Positions 14,009 through 22,401 of a stretch of 23,018 nucleotides of DNA are shown one piece after another. The DNA comes from an uncultured Eisenbergiella sp. (lineage in GTDB: Bacteria; Bacillota; Clostridia; Lachnospirales; Lachnospiraceae): contig CAJUEL010000061.1 in assembly GCA_910585455.1 (NCBI GenBank), positions 1-23,018 on the forward strand, given 5' to 3'. Under the pieces are notes generated by a model. The model did no database searches. It was not told the DNA's origin and saw only the letters and a program-made list of their open reading frames with translations. Numbering within the stretch: position 1 is the stretch's first letter; every line of letters starts with the position of its first letter. The position numbers and the translations under genes were made by a program.

Positions 14009-14037
14009 TTGAAAATATTCCCTGCATTGGATATAAT
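14009..14037 (+). promoter_or_regulatory. Sigma-A promoter of a candidate structured RNA
   Basis: TTGAAA (14009-14014), a 17-bp spacer and a perfect TATAAT (14032-14037). It points away from mecA. The next hundred bases contain no convincing gene. Confidence 0.75.
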
Positions 14038-14043
14038 AAAGAG

Positions 14044-14193
14044 CAGAGATGATTCTGAACAATCCGTGCCGGATGGAGGGTTGTCAGAATGCCGGAATAT
14101 TTAGTGCGTTTGTCAATACAGACAGGATGGTGATGAGAGACATTGCCATCAGTATACAAACATCAGAGAACAGGTGAGCTGTTCTGTCTTTTT
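14044..14193 (+). ncRNA. Candidate structured RNA of about 150 nt
   Basis: Between the promoter and a terminator-like hairpin the sequence folds into several stems. ATTCTG near 14052 pairs with CAGAAT near 14090, with bulged CAA/TTG and CC/GG continuations. GTTTGT (14109-14114) pairs with ACAAAC and encloses GATGGTGAT (14126-14134) paired with ATTGCCATC (two G-U pairs) across a 7-nt loop. The end is AGAACAG (14167-14173), loop GTGAG, CTGTTCT (14179-14185), then Ts at 14189-14193. No good coding frame fits. It may be a small RNA or a terminating leader for the 70-aa gene at 14433. I recognise no known family. Confidence 0.45.
14167..14193 (+). terminator. Terminator-like hairpin ending the candidate RNA
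   Basis: A perfect 7-bp stem (AGAACAG with CTGTTCT) and a 5-nt loop, followed three bases later by five Ts. Confidence 0.6.
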
Positions 14194-14432
14194 CCCATTG
14201 ATAGTATGGGAATGTCTTGCAGGGATATGTACCTGTCGGAAAAATCGATCACTCAATTTTTCCCAAAGTTTTTATTCAAAATGACCTTGATTTATTTTAT
14301 GATACCGCGCATTTTGGGGCACTGTTCGTTCATCTCGTTATTTCTCCGTTTTTCAACCTGATCTGACAGAAGAATATATATCACGGATAAGTCCTTTTGG
14401 GATGGAAGGCGGATCAGAAAAGGAGAATGGAC
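14194..14432 (+). other. Intergenic region before the 70-aa gene
   Basis: It holds two further small hairpins, CCCAT (14194-14198) with ATGGG (14206-14210), and CAGG with CCTG (about 14222-14237). An AT-rich stretch follows without clear promoter or gene. A 72-codon open frame at 14143-14361 runs through these structures, has no ribosome site and is not credited. Confidence 0.4.
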
Positions 14433-14645
14433 ATGGGAAGCTTAAGACCGGAGGCCTGGGAAAGGCTGCTTGTGCAGCTGGAAAGGGAGGGTGTGGGTTT
14501 TTACCTGAATGGAAAGCGTTCAAAGCCACGGGAGATTATCCATAAATGCTGTGTCTGTGAAAAAGCTGTTTATATGCCGGACTTCGTCATGGACGAGGAA
14601 GGAAAGCTGCAGGAGGTACGATATGATGAAGTGAAAAAGTGGTAA
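14433..14645 (+). CDS. Small Cys-containing hypothetical protein (70 aa)
   Basis: The product reads MGSLRPEAWERLLVQLEREG at the start, then a basic segment (KRSKPREIIHK) and CCVC (around residue 40), ending in a charged helix. The clustered cysteines suggest metal binding or redox but no full zinc-ribbon is visible, since a second CxxC is lacking. AGGAG (14421-14425) lies seven bases before ATG 14433, a better start than 14397 or 14427. A strong terminator follows. The family is not recognised. Confidence 0.6.
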   Translation: MGSLRPEAWERLLVQLEREGVGFYLNGKRSKPREIIHKCCVCEKAVYMPDFVMDEEGKLQEVRYDEVKKW

Positions 14646-14683
14646 TCTGACTGTCTGAATAAGTAAGGAATTTGTTTTGCCGG

Positions 14684-14742
14684 AAAAAACAGCCCTGCAT
14701 GCTATGCGAGGACCCCCAATCACCGCGCCGGGCTGTTTTTTT
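14684..14742 (+). terminator. Strong, probably bidirectional terminator
   Basis: AAAAAACAGCCC (14684-14695) pairs with GGGCTGTTTTTT (14730-14741). The 34-nt interior can form its own small hairpin (GCAT with ATGC). A-runs and T-runs on both sides would allow termination in either direction. Confidence 0.88.
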
Positions 14743-14752
14743 CAAAAAAGTA

Positions 14753-14781
14753 ATGACGGCATTTCATTCGTGTGTTAAAAT
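14753..14781 (+). promoter_or_regulatory. Likely promoter of the GH18 gene
   Basis: ATGACG (14753-14758), a 17-bp spacer and TAAAAT (14776-14781). CATTCG (14765-14770) and CGAATG (14784-14789) form an inverted repeat around the -10 box that could be an operator. Confidence 0.45.
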
Positions 14782-14802
14782 GTCGAATGGAGGGTAAATG
14801 CA

Positions 14803-16491
14803 ATGAAAAAAAGAATGATTCCGGTTGTGATTGCTGTATTATTGATTCTATTGATCCTGGCGGGGGCTGGGGGCTTTTTTCTGTATGAGAGATATTCGTA
14901 CTCCAAAGAGCCTGCCGATTTGCGGGCGTATTATTCCCTGACTGGGGACGCGGATGTCGCGATTGTTTTAAATGATGGGATTGTGGAAGAGAAAGGAATT
15001 TTGTATGAGGGTCACTGCTATCTGGATGTGGAGACCGTGCATGCTTATTTGAATGATAGATTTTACGTGGATTACCAGGAGGGGCTTTTGCTTTATGCCC
15101 TGCCCGATGAGGTAGTCCGGGTTGCGGTTGGAGAAGCTGTGGAAGAGGGCTATACCGCCGCCTTTATGAGGGAGGACAGGGCTTTTCTGGCGCTGGATTA
15201 TGTGAAGAAATATTCTGATTTTGATTTTACCCTGTATACGGATCCGAACAGGGTGCTTCTGCGCACGCAGTGGAGCCAGGTGCAGACGGCAGAGCTTGTG
15301 AAGGACGTTGCCATCCGCATCCGGGGCGGCATTAAGAGCGAGATCCTGCGGCAGGCGCAGACAGGCGAACAGGTCACGATTCTGGAAGAGATGGAGAGCT
15401 GGGATTGTGTGCAGACGGCGGACGGCTATATCGGTTATGTGGAGAAGAAGCACCTGACGGATGCCGAAAGCCGGATGCAGGTGAAGGAAAGCAGCTATGA
15501 GGAGCCGGATTATGCGGGAAACCGGCGGGATTATAAGATTAATCTCGCCTGGCATCAGGTGACCAGCGAGGCGGCAAACAGCACCTTTCCGGGCGTTTTG
15601 GACGGCGTGACCGGGGTGAATGTGATTTCTCCGACCTGGTTTTTCCTGTATGACAATGACGGCAGGCTGGACAGCATCGCGGATCCTGATTATGTGCAGG
15701 AGGCGCATACCAGGGGCCTGGAGGTATGGGGGCTGGTGGATGATTTCACCCATGCTGCCGACAATGGCGTGGATCCGGCGCAGATTCTGCCTTATACGAG
15801 CAAACGTACGCAGATTGTGGAGCTTTTGATATCGGAAGCGCTCCGGTGCGGTCTGGACGGCATCAACGTGGATTTTGAGAAGGTGACGGAGAAGATCGGG
15901 GAGGATTATATTCAGTTCATCCGGGAGCTGTCCATCGAATGCCGCAAAAACGGGCTGGTGCTCTCCGTGGATAATTACGCGCCGCGTTCCTTTAATTCCC
16001 ATTATGAGTGGAGGGAAGAGGGCATCATGGCGGATTATGTGATCATTATGGGCTATGATGAGCATTGGAGCGGCTGTCAGGAAGCGGGCTCTGTCGCATC
16101 CCTCGGATTCGTGGAGGAAGGGATACAGAAGATGGTGCAGGAGGTGCCGTCAGAGAAGGTGATTAACGCGCTGCCTCTGTATACCAGGATCTGGGCGACT
16201 GATCAGGACGGTGCGGTGACCAGTCAGGCGGTGGGCATCCAGGCGGCGTCCGAATATCTGATGCGGCGGGGAGTCGCCTATGACTGGGATGAGGAGACCA
16301 GCCAGAACTATGCGCAGTTTGAAGCGGAGGGAAGCCTGGTGCAGGTATGGCTGGAGGACGAGCAGTCCATCGGAGCCAAGATTGAGGTGATGAAGAAATA
16401 TAATCTGGGCGGCGTCGCGTCATGGAAGCTGGGCTTTGACGAGGGCAGAAAGAATATCTGGAGCGTCATTGCGGGATTTTTTGCGGAGTAG
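14803..16491 (+). CDS. Membrane-anchored glycoside hydrolase family 18 protein with an SH3-like domain
   Basis: The 562-aa protein has an N-terminal membrane anchor (residues 5-28) and a region of about 40-155 resembling a copper-amine-oxidase-N-like or stalk domain. An SH3-like bacterial domain follows (about 160-222, ending DGYIGYVEKKHL). The GH18 barrel spans about 245-560. The catalytic motif is LDGINVDFEKV: D352, D357 and the proton donor E359 are present, while the central Asp of DxxDxDxE is Asn355. The arrangement resembles clostridial spore or cell-wall hydrolases that cleave N-acetylglucosamine links. GGAGGG lies before ATG 14803. It faces azlD convergently with only six bases between the stops and no obvious terminator. 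A role in wall or spore remodelling is inferred from domains. Confidence 0.88.
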   Translation: MKKRMIPVVIAVLLILLILAGAGGFFLYERYSYSKEPADLRAYYSLTGDADVAIVLNDGIVEEKGILYEGHCYLDVETVHAYLNDRFYVDYQEGLLLYALPDEVVRVAVGEAVEEGYTAAFMREDRAFLALDYVKKYSDFDFTLYTDPNRVLLRTQWSQVQTAELVKDVAIRIRGGIKSEILRQAQTGEQVTILEEMESWDCVQTADGYIGYVEKKHLTDAESRMQVKESSYEEPDYAGNRRDYKINLAWHQVTSEAANSTFPGVLDGVTGVNVISPTWFFLYDNDGRLDSIADPDYVQEAHTRGLEVWGLVDDFTHAADNGVDPAQILPYTSKRTQIVELLISEALRCGLDGINVDFEKVTEKIGEDYIQFIRELSIECRKNGLVLSVDNYAPRSFNSHYEWREEGIMADYVIIMGYDEHWSGCQEAGSVASLGFVEEGIQKMVQEVPSEKVINALPLYTRIWATDQDGAVTSQAVGIQAASEYLMRRGVAYDWDEETSQNYAQFEAEGSLVQVWLEDEQSIGAKIEVMKKYNLGGVASWKLGFDEGRKNIWSVIAGFFAE

Positions 16492-16497
16492 CGGGCG

Positions 16498-16803
16498 TTA
16501 AACAAAAAGCTCCAGTAAAAATACGATGATACAGCAGAAAACGGAAACCGGAAACAGACCGGCGCCGAGCCATGCGGCGATGATGCCGGCAAGCAGCGCG
16601 CACACTCCCGCAACCGGACTCTGGGTGGCATCCATGATGGCCGGAAAGGTCATAACAGCCAGAGTGACATATGGCACATAATAAAGGAAGGATTGCAGAA
16701 ACCGGTTTTTGATCTGCTTTTGGATCAGCGTTATGGGCAGGACACGGATGAGATAGGTGACTCCCGCCATAATTGCAAGGTAGATATAGATGTTATGCGT
16801 CAT
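16498..16803 (-). CDS. azlD: AzlD-type small subunit of a branched-chain amino acid exporter
   Basis: A 101-aa, very hydrophobic protein with three to four membrane segments and the AzlD-like opening (YLAIMAGVTYLIRVLPITL) and middle (SFLYYVPYVTLAVMTFPAI). AzlD pairs with AzlC to export branched-chain amino acids. The gene starts inside the end of azlC (overlap 16793-16803), the normal arrangement, giving coupled translation. Confidence 0.88.
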   Translation of the reverse strand: MTHNIYIYLAIMAGVTYLIRVLPITLIQKQIKNRFLQSFLYYVPYVTLAVMTFPAIMDATQSPVAGVCALLAGIIAAWLGAGLFPVSVFCCIIVFLLELFV

Positions 16804-17524
16804 TTGTATTGTCCTCCTTTTTAGGATCGACCGGGAACAAAAATGCGGCGGCGGCGGAAATTGCGACAGTGAGAATGATCGTGCGCGTACCGCCGGAAAG
16901 CCCGGAAATGACAGGCAAATGGGCGCTGCAGTAGCTCGCCGCGAAGCTGATCAGAATGAGCAGGGCGATGACCTTGTTTTTGCGCGCGGGCGGAATGATG
17001 ATGGCGAGGAACATGCCGTACAGGGCAACGCTCAGCGCGCTGACTGCGCGCAGCGGCAGGATGTTTCCTGCCATGATGCCGAGGGAAGTGCCGACAGCCC
17101 AGCAGGGAGCGGCGACCACGATCGCGCCATAGGTATAAAAGGGGTTTATATATCCGGGACGCGCTATGGTAATGCCGAACAGTTCATCCGTGATATCATA
17201 TCCGATCAGCAGCCGGTGAAAAAACGGGGTGTCCGGGGAGAACCGCTGGCTGAGGGCGCAGCTCATCAGCAAATAGCGGGCGTTCGTGATGAGCGTGATG
17301 AGCGCCATTTCCAGGTAGGGCGCGTTGGCGGCAATCAGGGTAAATCCGGCGTATTCCCCTGCGGATGCATTGTTTAAAATGCTGGCAAGAAATCCCTGAA
17401 ATGCGTTCAGTCCCGCGTTGCGGGCAGTGACGCCCAGCGAAAAGGAAACTGCCAGATATCCCAGCCCGATGGGGATGCCGTCTCTTATCCCTTCCATGAA
17501 TATGGAATTATGTCTTGTGTTCAT
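16793..17524 (-). CDS. azlC: AzlC-family branched-chain amino acid exporter, large subunit
   Basis: The 243-aa polytopic protein shows the AzlC hallmarks FMEGIRDGIPIGLGYLAVSF near the N-terminus, NNASAGEYAG, TNARYLLMSCALSQR and DELFGI. Seven or so hydrophobic helices are visible. With AzlD it forms an exporter for leucine, valine or analogues. ATG 17524 was chosen because AGGTGG lies seven bases before it; an upstream in-frame start at 17551 would include the ribosome site. A good promoter lies at 17665-17693, and its leader carries the palindromic repeat at 17570-17601. Confidence 0.9.
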   Translation of the reverse strand: MNTRHNSIFMEGIRDGIPIGLGYLAVSFSLGVTARNAGLNAFQGFLASILNNASAGEYAGFTLIAANAPYLEMALITLITNARYLLMSCALSQRFSPDTPFFHRLLIGYDITDELFGITIARPGYINPFYTYGAIVVAAPCWAVGTSLGIMAGNILPLRAVSALSVALYGMFLAIIIPPARKNKVIALLILISFAASYCSAHLPVISGLSGGTRTIILTVAISAAAAFLFPVDPKKEDNTNDA

Positions 17525-17569
17525 TGTCAATCCACCTTTATCTGCAATCAATTATGAATCTGTGCCGAT

Positions 17570-17601
17570 GGTGACGGTTCAGATTTGTCTGGACTGTTAC
17601 C
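17570..17601. repeat. Palindromic repeat element, copy 1, flanked by a 7-bp direct repeat
   Basis: GGTGACGGTTCAGA (17570-17583), TTTG, TCTGGACTGTTACC (17588-17601) form an imperfect 14-bp palindrome. GCCGATG stands on both sides (17564-17570 and 17602-17608), like a target-site duplication. The same palindrome appears at 22950-22977. It lies in the azlC leader, where it could fold in RNA. Confidence 0.7.
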
Positions 17602-17664
17602 GCCGATGCCCCTGACAGGATGGAAAAAGGGGATTGCCGGCATAGATTCTGACCAACGACCATT

Positions 17665-17693
17665 ATTATAGTACAATTGTCCGCGGCATGCAA
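17665..17693 (-). promoter_or_regulatory. Sigma-A promoter of azlCD
   Basis: On the minus strand TTGCAT (17693-17688), a 17-bp spacer and TATAAT (17670-17665). It gives a leader of about 134 nt. Confidence 0.78.
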
Positions 17694-17784
17694 GTGTAGA
17701 ACCGCTGACTTTCGCGCGTGGTAGTGTGAAGCGGCAAGATGCAGCGGGGCCATTGCCTGCGGGAAGAAACAGGGAGGTTTGGAA

Positions 17785-18381
17785 ATGCGAAAAGAGTATG
17801 TTTATGTTTTAGCAGGGGTGTGCGTCCTGTTATCCGCCTGCGGAAAGAGTGACAGTGGGAATGCTGCGATCGGCATAGCAGAAACAGCGCGGGAGTATGA
17901 AATGCTGTCCTATGAAGCGTTTCGGGAGCGAACAGGAAGTGAGGCAGAGCTTTATCATGGGGACCGGTTTATCGGAGAGATTCCGGATTCCTCACTTTGT
18001 GTGATTTACAGAGGAGAATATGACGAGGATTTGGCAGGAGCGGTGCTGGCGGAGGATGATATGCCGATTCGGATTCAGGGTCCCTTAAGCGCATTGCTGG
18101 TTGGAATGCAAGAGGAAATGTCCCTGGCAGAATTTGCCAAAGCGCTGTCCGGGAATGGCGCGGCAGAAGCGGCTTATGAACTGCTGGAGGGCGGCGGCAC
18201 TGCCTATTATGTGGGAAATGCGTATGCGCAAATGCGGTTTGACAGCGATAGAGACGGGGAATATGACAGGCTGTTAAGCATTTCGCTGGATGATGAATCC
18301 ACCAGGGAAGCGGTCGGGCCGGAGAGCGTCGCCTGGCTGGAAATATCAGATTCAGGTGTGCCGCCTGCCTGCCCTGCGTGA
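17785..18381 (+). CDS. Lipoprotein of unknown function (198 aa)
   Basis: The signal peptide ends in a lipobox, LLSAC with C19 as the lipidated residue, so the protein is anchored outside the membrane. The mature part is acidic, without recognised domain; it contains FDSDRDGEYDRL, similar to a calcium-binding or EF-like Asp-rich loop, near residue 150. GGAGG lies upstream of ATG 17785, a better start than an in-frame TTG at 17779. It is followed closely by the amidase fragment in another frame. A function in the cell envelope is suggested by location only. Confidence 0.7.
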   Translation: MRKEYVYVLAGVCVLLSACGKSDSGNAAIGIAETAREYEMLSYEAFRERTGSEAELYHGDRFIGEIPDSSLCVIYRGEYDEDLAGAVLAEDDMPIRIQGPLSALLVGMQEEMSLAEFAKALSGNGAAEAAYELLEGGGTAYYVGNAYAQMRFDSDRDGEYDRLLSISLDDESTREAVGPESVAWLEISDSGVPPACPA

Positions 18382-18445
18382 AGTGGCGCTGGCATATGAA
18401 GAGGAATTTTGCCATAGAATGAAAAAAAGTCATGAGGTTTTGGAA

Positions 18446-18658
18446 ATGAAGCAGGTGTGGCAGAATCAGTTCATCAGACTTTTGGGAATGACGGCATTTT
18501 TTATTGCCGCCTTTTTTGCAGGGAGACAGGCAGCGGTTATGGTGGACGGGTATGTACAGGTGAAGGAGGCGGCGAAGGAACGGGACGATTATACAAAAAT
18601 GCAGAAATACTGCGTGGTGATTGATGCGGGACATGGGGGCGGCAGATTGCGGCATTGA
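18446..18658 (+). pseudogene. N-acetylmuramoyl-L-alanine amidase (Amidase_3), 3'-truncated
   Basis: The frame encodes MKQVWQNQFIRLLGM, a membrane anchor (FFIAAFFAGRQAAVMV), a short linker, and YCVVIDAGHGG, the start of the Amidase_3 catalytic domain with its first zinc-ligand His. Directly after GHGG it changes to GRLRH and stops, losing nearly all of the domain, which normally extends about 170 residues further. The next base begins the reversed stop of the capA-like gene, which also looks cut short. The remnant cannot be an active amidase. A slightly earlier ATG at 18419 is possible. Confidence 0.75.
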
Positions 18659-20104
18659 TTATGGCGCCACTGTGTATCTGCCGCCGGTTTCCCGGGTGAT
18701 GGTGAGGGGCTGCAGGTCATAGGAGGTGATTTTGTAGCCGTCGGCGGTGAGGGATACGGTGAAGGATGCCATGCCGCCCCTGGTGCAGGTTTTTTCAGGC
18801 TGGGCGCTGACGAAATTGCCGAGGGAGTAATAGAGCAGCATTTCATGTCCGTTTTCATCCCGGACAAGCTCACAGGGCTGCAGGGTGTGGGGATGGGTGC
18901 CGACGACCGCGTCCACCTGGCAGGATAGAAACAGCTGCGCCCATTTTTGCTGAAAATCGTCAGGCTCTGCCGCGTATTCCGTGCCCCAGTGGACAAAAAC
19001 GATCACAAAGTCACTGTCCGCCTTTGCCTGCGCGATATCCCTTCTGACAGCGGCTTCGTCTGTTAAAAGGTGGACCATGTGCGGGGATGCTTCCGGCATT
19101 TGGATGCCGTTGACGCCATAGGTGTAATTGAGCAGAGCGAAGCGGATGCCGTTTTTTTCGATGGTTTCATAGGGACGGTATGCGGTTTCTTCTCCGGTCT
19201 GGATGCCGAGGCAGAGGATGTTTTGGGATGTAAAAAAATCCTTCGTACACCGTATGCCCTCCGGTCCCTGATCCAGAGCATGGTTTGTGGCGCAGGTGAC
19301 GACATGAAGGCCTGCGGATGCGATCGCTTCGCCGACCTTAAGGGGCGTGCCGAACCGGGGATAATCGCTGTAGCGGGACGGGTCGTCGATCAGGGGCGTT
19401 TCCTGATTGAGCACGGCGATATCGCTTTTGGCGATCAGGTCCCGGACATTTTCAAACAGGAAGTGAAAGCCGGTTTCATTTTGCAGCCCATATCGATAGA
19501 TCGGTTCATGCATCAGGTTGTCCCCAAAGACGACAAAGGAAACCTCCGTATTTTCTTTGGTAAAGCCCCAGGAATCCCAGATCCAGCTGGTGATTTTCCC
19601 GGTCGGGTCCGTCAGAAAAAGATGATTGCGGGCTGCGTCGTCCGGCTTTACGGTCATTTCGGAAACGTCCTGCCCGATATAAGAGGACATCCACTTGGGG
19701 CGGATGGTGTCTGTGTCATACTGGTAGACAAAAATATGCTGCGACCAGGTGCGCTCGTCCCGGTCGATCCAGAAGGGCTTCTGCTTTCCATAGCGCCCTC
19801 TTTTCCAGCAGAGCAGCAAAAGCTCGTCATGCTGGTCCCGGTCGATATCACAGGAGAGCGCCGCCTGCACCCGGATATCCGTGGGAGAGGTCCAGATGGG
19901 CGCATTTTCATAAAAAACGGTCACGGATTTGTTTTGGAGCGATATTTCGTATTGCCCGGATTGGGCATCATGCATGCCGCTTTTCCAGCTGATCCAGCGG
20001 GGCAGGAAAGCGCCGTTTTGATAGAGAACGTACAAAACGGCGCAGGCACACAGGAGCGCGGTCAGGAGCAGAAACGCCCGTTTTCCTTTTTTATTCCCAT
20101 TCAT
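18659..20104 (-). CDS. CapA-family (poly-gamma-glutamate capsule type) metallophosphatase-fold protein, membrane anchored
   Basis: About 481 aa. A basic N-terminus and membrane segment (residues 8-28) lead to a beta-rich region of about 45-190 resembling FG-GAP/VCBS-like repeats (DIDRDQHDELLLL). The CapA/PGA_cap fold follows, with FGDNLMH, NQETPL, CATNHALDQG, VHWGTEY, GTHPHTLQP and YYSLGNFVS. ATG 20104 was chosen because it overlaps the end of the DUF3160 gene (GAATGGGAATAA), a coupled arrangement; an in-frame start at 20179 reads through the upstream gene in another phase. The protein ends abruptly at GGRYTVAP next to the truncated amidase, so its last residues may be missing. The substrate is not predictable; CapA proteins act in capsule or wall polymer metabolism. 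Confidence 0.85.
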   Translation of the reverse strand: MNGNKKGKRAFLLLTALLCACAVLYVLYQNGAFLPRWISWKSGMHDAQSGQYEISLQNKSVTVFYENAPIWTSPTDIRVQAALSCDIDRDQHDELLLLCWKRGRYGKQKPFWIDRDERTWSQHIFVYQYDTDTIRPKWMSSYIGQDVSEMTVKPDDAARNHLFLTDPTGKITSWIWDSWGFTKENTEVSFVVFGDNLMHEPIYRYGLQNETGFHFLFENVRDLIAKSDIAVLNQETPLIDDPSRYSDYPRFGTPLKVGEAIASAGLHVVTCATNHALDQGPEGIRCTKDFFTSQNILCLGIQTGEETAYRPYETIEKNGIRFALLNYTYGVNGIQMPEASPHMVHLLTDEAAVRRDIAQAKADSDFVIVFVHWGTEYAAEPDDFQQKWAQLFLSCQVDAVVGTHPHTLQPCELVRDENGHEMLLYYSLGNFVSAQPEKTCTRGGMASFTVSLTADGYKITSYDLQPLTITRETGGRYTVAP

Positions 20105-22328
20105 AGCGATAGCGGTAGCTGGCGGTCCAGTCCGGTTTCTGGATCGGTTTTTCCTGACTGTAGGTTTCATCCTCTCCAAGCTGGATGCCCATCATCTGAC
20201 GCCATTTCACATCGGTCAGTCTGTCGGAGAGCGGCCAGGAGAACTGGTAGAAGGAGTATACGCTTCCTCTGGCGATCTTGATCCTGCCATCCACCTTTAC
20301 AGCGACAAGGATGATGGAAGGGTCGCCGGTTGCCGCCTCCAGCACGCTGCCGTTGGGATCGGTGGCGATGTCCACCACCAGCGCCGCCGGATATTCAGCG
20401 GCATCGATATATTCGGAATCGCTTTCGGTTTTGACGGTTTCATACCAGAAATGCTCGATATTACCGCCGTAATTCTGGATGAATTCGTACTCTCCGTCGG
20501 TCAGGACTTCATCGCGCAGCTCCTTTTCGGAAATCGTAAGCAGCGTGGCAGCGATCTCGGAGAGACGGGACAGATTTTCGGCATCATTATCGGAGAGCAT
20601 GCCATATCGGGAAAGCCCCTGTGCGGTCTGGTCGGCAAGGGAGAGAAATCTTGTGTATACAAGAGGCTCCGGCTCCACATAGCCGCGGAAATCCGGCTCC
20701 TCGTCCCAGCCGCCGCCCATTTCCGCGAGGACCTGCTTGGCGTAAAGGACTGTATCGTGCTTTAGCTCCGTAAAGCTGCCCGCAAAGCACTCCAGATTCT
20801 TTTTATCCCATTCCGGGCTCTGCATGAAGAACGGATATCCCTCCCCTTTGGATTCCAGCAGGGGGCGGAGCGTGTTCAGCCATCCCGCATACAAGCTTGC
20901 CGACCACAGCGCGGTATTTTGAGCGGAAAGCCCTTCTCGGAGCATGTTCATGTTTTCCGTATAGCCGGCAAAATCTGTCGCGCCATTTTCCGCCAGAATC
21001 TCAAGAGCGCTGTCGCTGCCCAGGGCTGCGGGAACGTCAAGCACGTCAGGAAGCATGCGCTTTTGCTGTGCACTGTTTTCTCCTACATTGCTGTAAACCA
21101 GCTTTTGCATGATGGCGGCGTCGATGGTGAAGCGCTGCCCCATGAAACGGAAGCCGGGAATGACATTTTCCTCTCCGTCCACGATGGGAATGGAATTGAT
21201 CCGGGGCTGGGGAAGGGAGGCTGCCATTGAAAGGAACTGCTGAAAAGCCTCAGGCTTACCGGGCAGATCGCTGACAGTCATGGCATCCCCGTAGACAGCG
21301 GAAAGGAGGGGCGCATACTCGCATACGCCCATATCGTCGCTGGCTCCGGCGAAGAAGGAGGTCACGGCATAAACGGCATCCCAAAGCTCTTTGGCGGCAG
21401 GATCCGCACAGAGCGCCTGCGTGATCAGCAGGGCGCTCCTGGTCAGTTCCTCTTTTTCCAGTGAAAAATGGATTCTGCCATACCACATCATCGCCTGAAA
21501 ATACCGGGTCAGCCTTGCGTCGCCCTCATAATAGCCCCTGGGAATATACTGGGAGTAATCCTCGTAATCTCCGGTGATTTCCGAAAGATAGATATCGTCT
21601 GCCAGACGGATCCGGTCCAGCTCCTGTAAGACGGTCTGAGCCGCATAGCCAGGCGTCTCTGCGCTGTCGTCAAGCAGCTTTGCGCCCACCCCAAAGAAGG
21701 CCACATTGCGCATGGCGGCATTTTCCCATTCGGTGCCCGCAAGCTGCTCATACTGGGCGGCGCTGGAGGCGAGCATCCGCTCTCCAAGCTGACTGACAGC
21801 GTCCGCCAGATAATCCCGCTCGATATTTTTTAACAGATAAGAAAAATACAGGTGGTAGGTGTGCATCAGCGAATCCACCGTCACGAAGCTGGGAAGCAGG
21901 TTGTAGCGGTTGATTTCATAAATTTCATAAAACTCCCTGCCCGCATCGCCACATACGACAAAGCCGTTTTGCGCCAGCTTATCCGCCATTCCCTCCTCCA
22001 GGTAAAATTGCCAGAGATTGTCAACGTTGCTTAAGTCCGGCTCGACGGCATAGGGGGCAACGCTGGGGGTGAAGGAGAGCCCGCCGGTATTGGCAGCAGT
22101 TTGTATGAATGTCGGGCGTTCCAGAGTATGGGCAACGGAAGGCGCAGCGGTTTCTTCCGGTCCGGCGGTGTCCGAAGGCTGATCAACGGCAGGGGCAGAG
22201 GCTTCACCGCTTTCCTGCGCGGGAGTTGACGCAGAAGGAGTTCCTGCCGGGGACTGAGCGGCGCAGCCGCCGAGGACGCCTGCGATCAGGATGGATGTAA
22301 GAAGCAGATGTATTGTTTTCTTTTTCAT
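20091..22328 (-). CDS. DUF3160-family lipoprotein
   Basis: A 745-aa exported lipoprotein: signal MKKKTIHLLLTSILIAG, lipobox LGGC with C22. A Ser/Thr/Pro/Ala-rich linker of about 55 residues follows, then a long, mostly helical domain typical of DUF3160 (FVTVDSLMHTYHLYFSYLLKNIE, IPRGYYEGDARLTRYFQAMMWYGRI, FRFMGQRFTIDA and a C-terminal beta part, VVDIATDPNGSVLEAATG). The family function is unknown. ATG 22328 was chosen because GGAG lies eight bases upstream and it begins the signal peptide. The gene overlaps capA by 14 bp, so the two are one operon, probably working together at the cell surface. A possible promoter (TTGACT near 22394 on the minus strand, poorly placed -10) lies upstream. Confidence 0.85.
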   Translation of the reverse strand: MKKKTIHLLLTSILIAGVLGGCAAQSPAGTPSASTPAQESGEASAPAVDQPSDTAGPEETAAPSVAHTLERPTFIQTAANTGGLSFTPSVAPYAVEPDLSNVDNLWQFYLEEGMADKLAQNGFVVCGDAGREFYEIYEINRYNLLPSFVTVDSLMHTYHLYFSYLLKNIERDYLADAVSQLGERMLASSAAQYEQLAGTEWENAAMRNVAFFGVGAKLLDDSAETPGYAAQTVLQELDRIRLADDIYLSEITGDYEDYSQYIPRGYYEGDARLTRYFQAMMWYGRIHFSLEKEELTRSALLITQALCADPAAKELWDAVYAVTSFFAGASDDMGVCEYAPLLSAVYGDAMTVSDLPGKPEAFQQFLSMAASLPQPRINSIPIVDGEENVIPGFRFMGQRFTIDAAIMQKLVYSNVGENSAQQKRMLPDVLDVPAALGSDSALEILAENGATDFAGYTENMNMLREGLSAQNTALWSASLYAGWLNTLRPLLESKGEGYPFFMQSPEWDKKNLECFAGSFTELKHDTVLYAKQVLAEMGGGWDEEPDFRGYVEPEPLVYTRFLSLADQTAQGLSRYGMLSDNDAENLSRLSEIAATLLTISEKELRDEVLTDGEYEFIQNYGGNIEHFWYETVKTESDSEYIDAAEYPAALVVDIATDPNGSVLEAATGDPSIILVAVKVDGRIKIARGSVYSFYQFSWPLSDRLTDVKWRQMMGIQLGEDETYSQEKPIQKPDWTASYRYRYEWE

Positions 22329-22401
22329 GATAATCTCCGTTCCGCCGCCTTTTTGCCGGCGGCATGATAAAATGTACGCAAAGGGCAGAGTCAAATGGGT
22401 G

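Noticed and set aside
14350..14370. ACCTGATCTG, reminiscent of the TPP riboswitch core
   Set aside because: The CTGAGA partner and the rest of the THI box are missing and no thiamine gene is near.
14968..16065. A 365-codon open frame antisense to the GH18 gene
   Set aside because: Low-complexity Ile/His-rich translation typical of an antisense shadow; GH18 catalytic motif is on the other strand.
19070..20281. A 403-codon frame antisense to capA
   Set aside because: The capA strand carries all conserved motifs; this frame crosses into the DUF3160 gene and has no family features.
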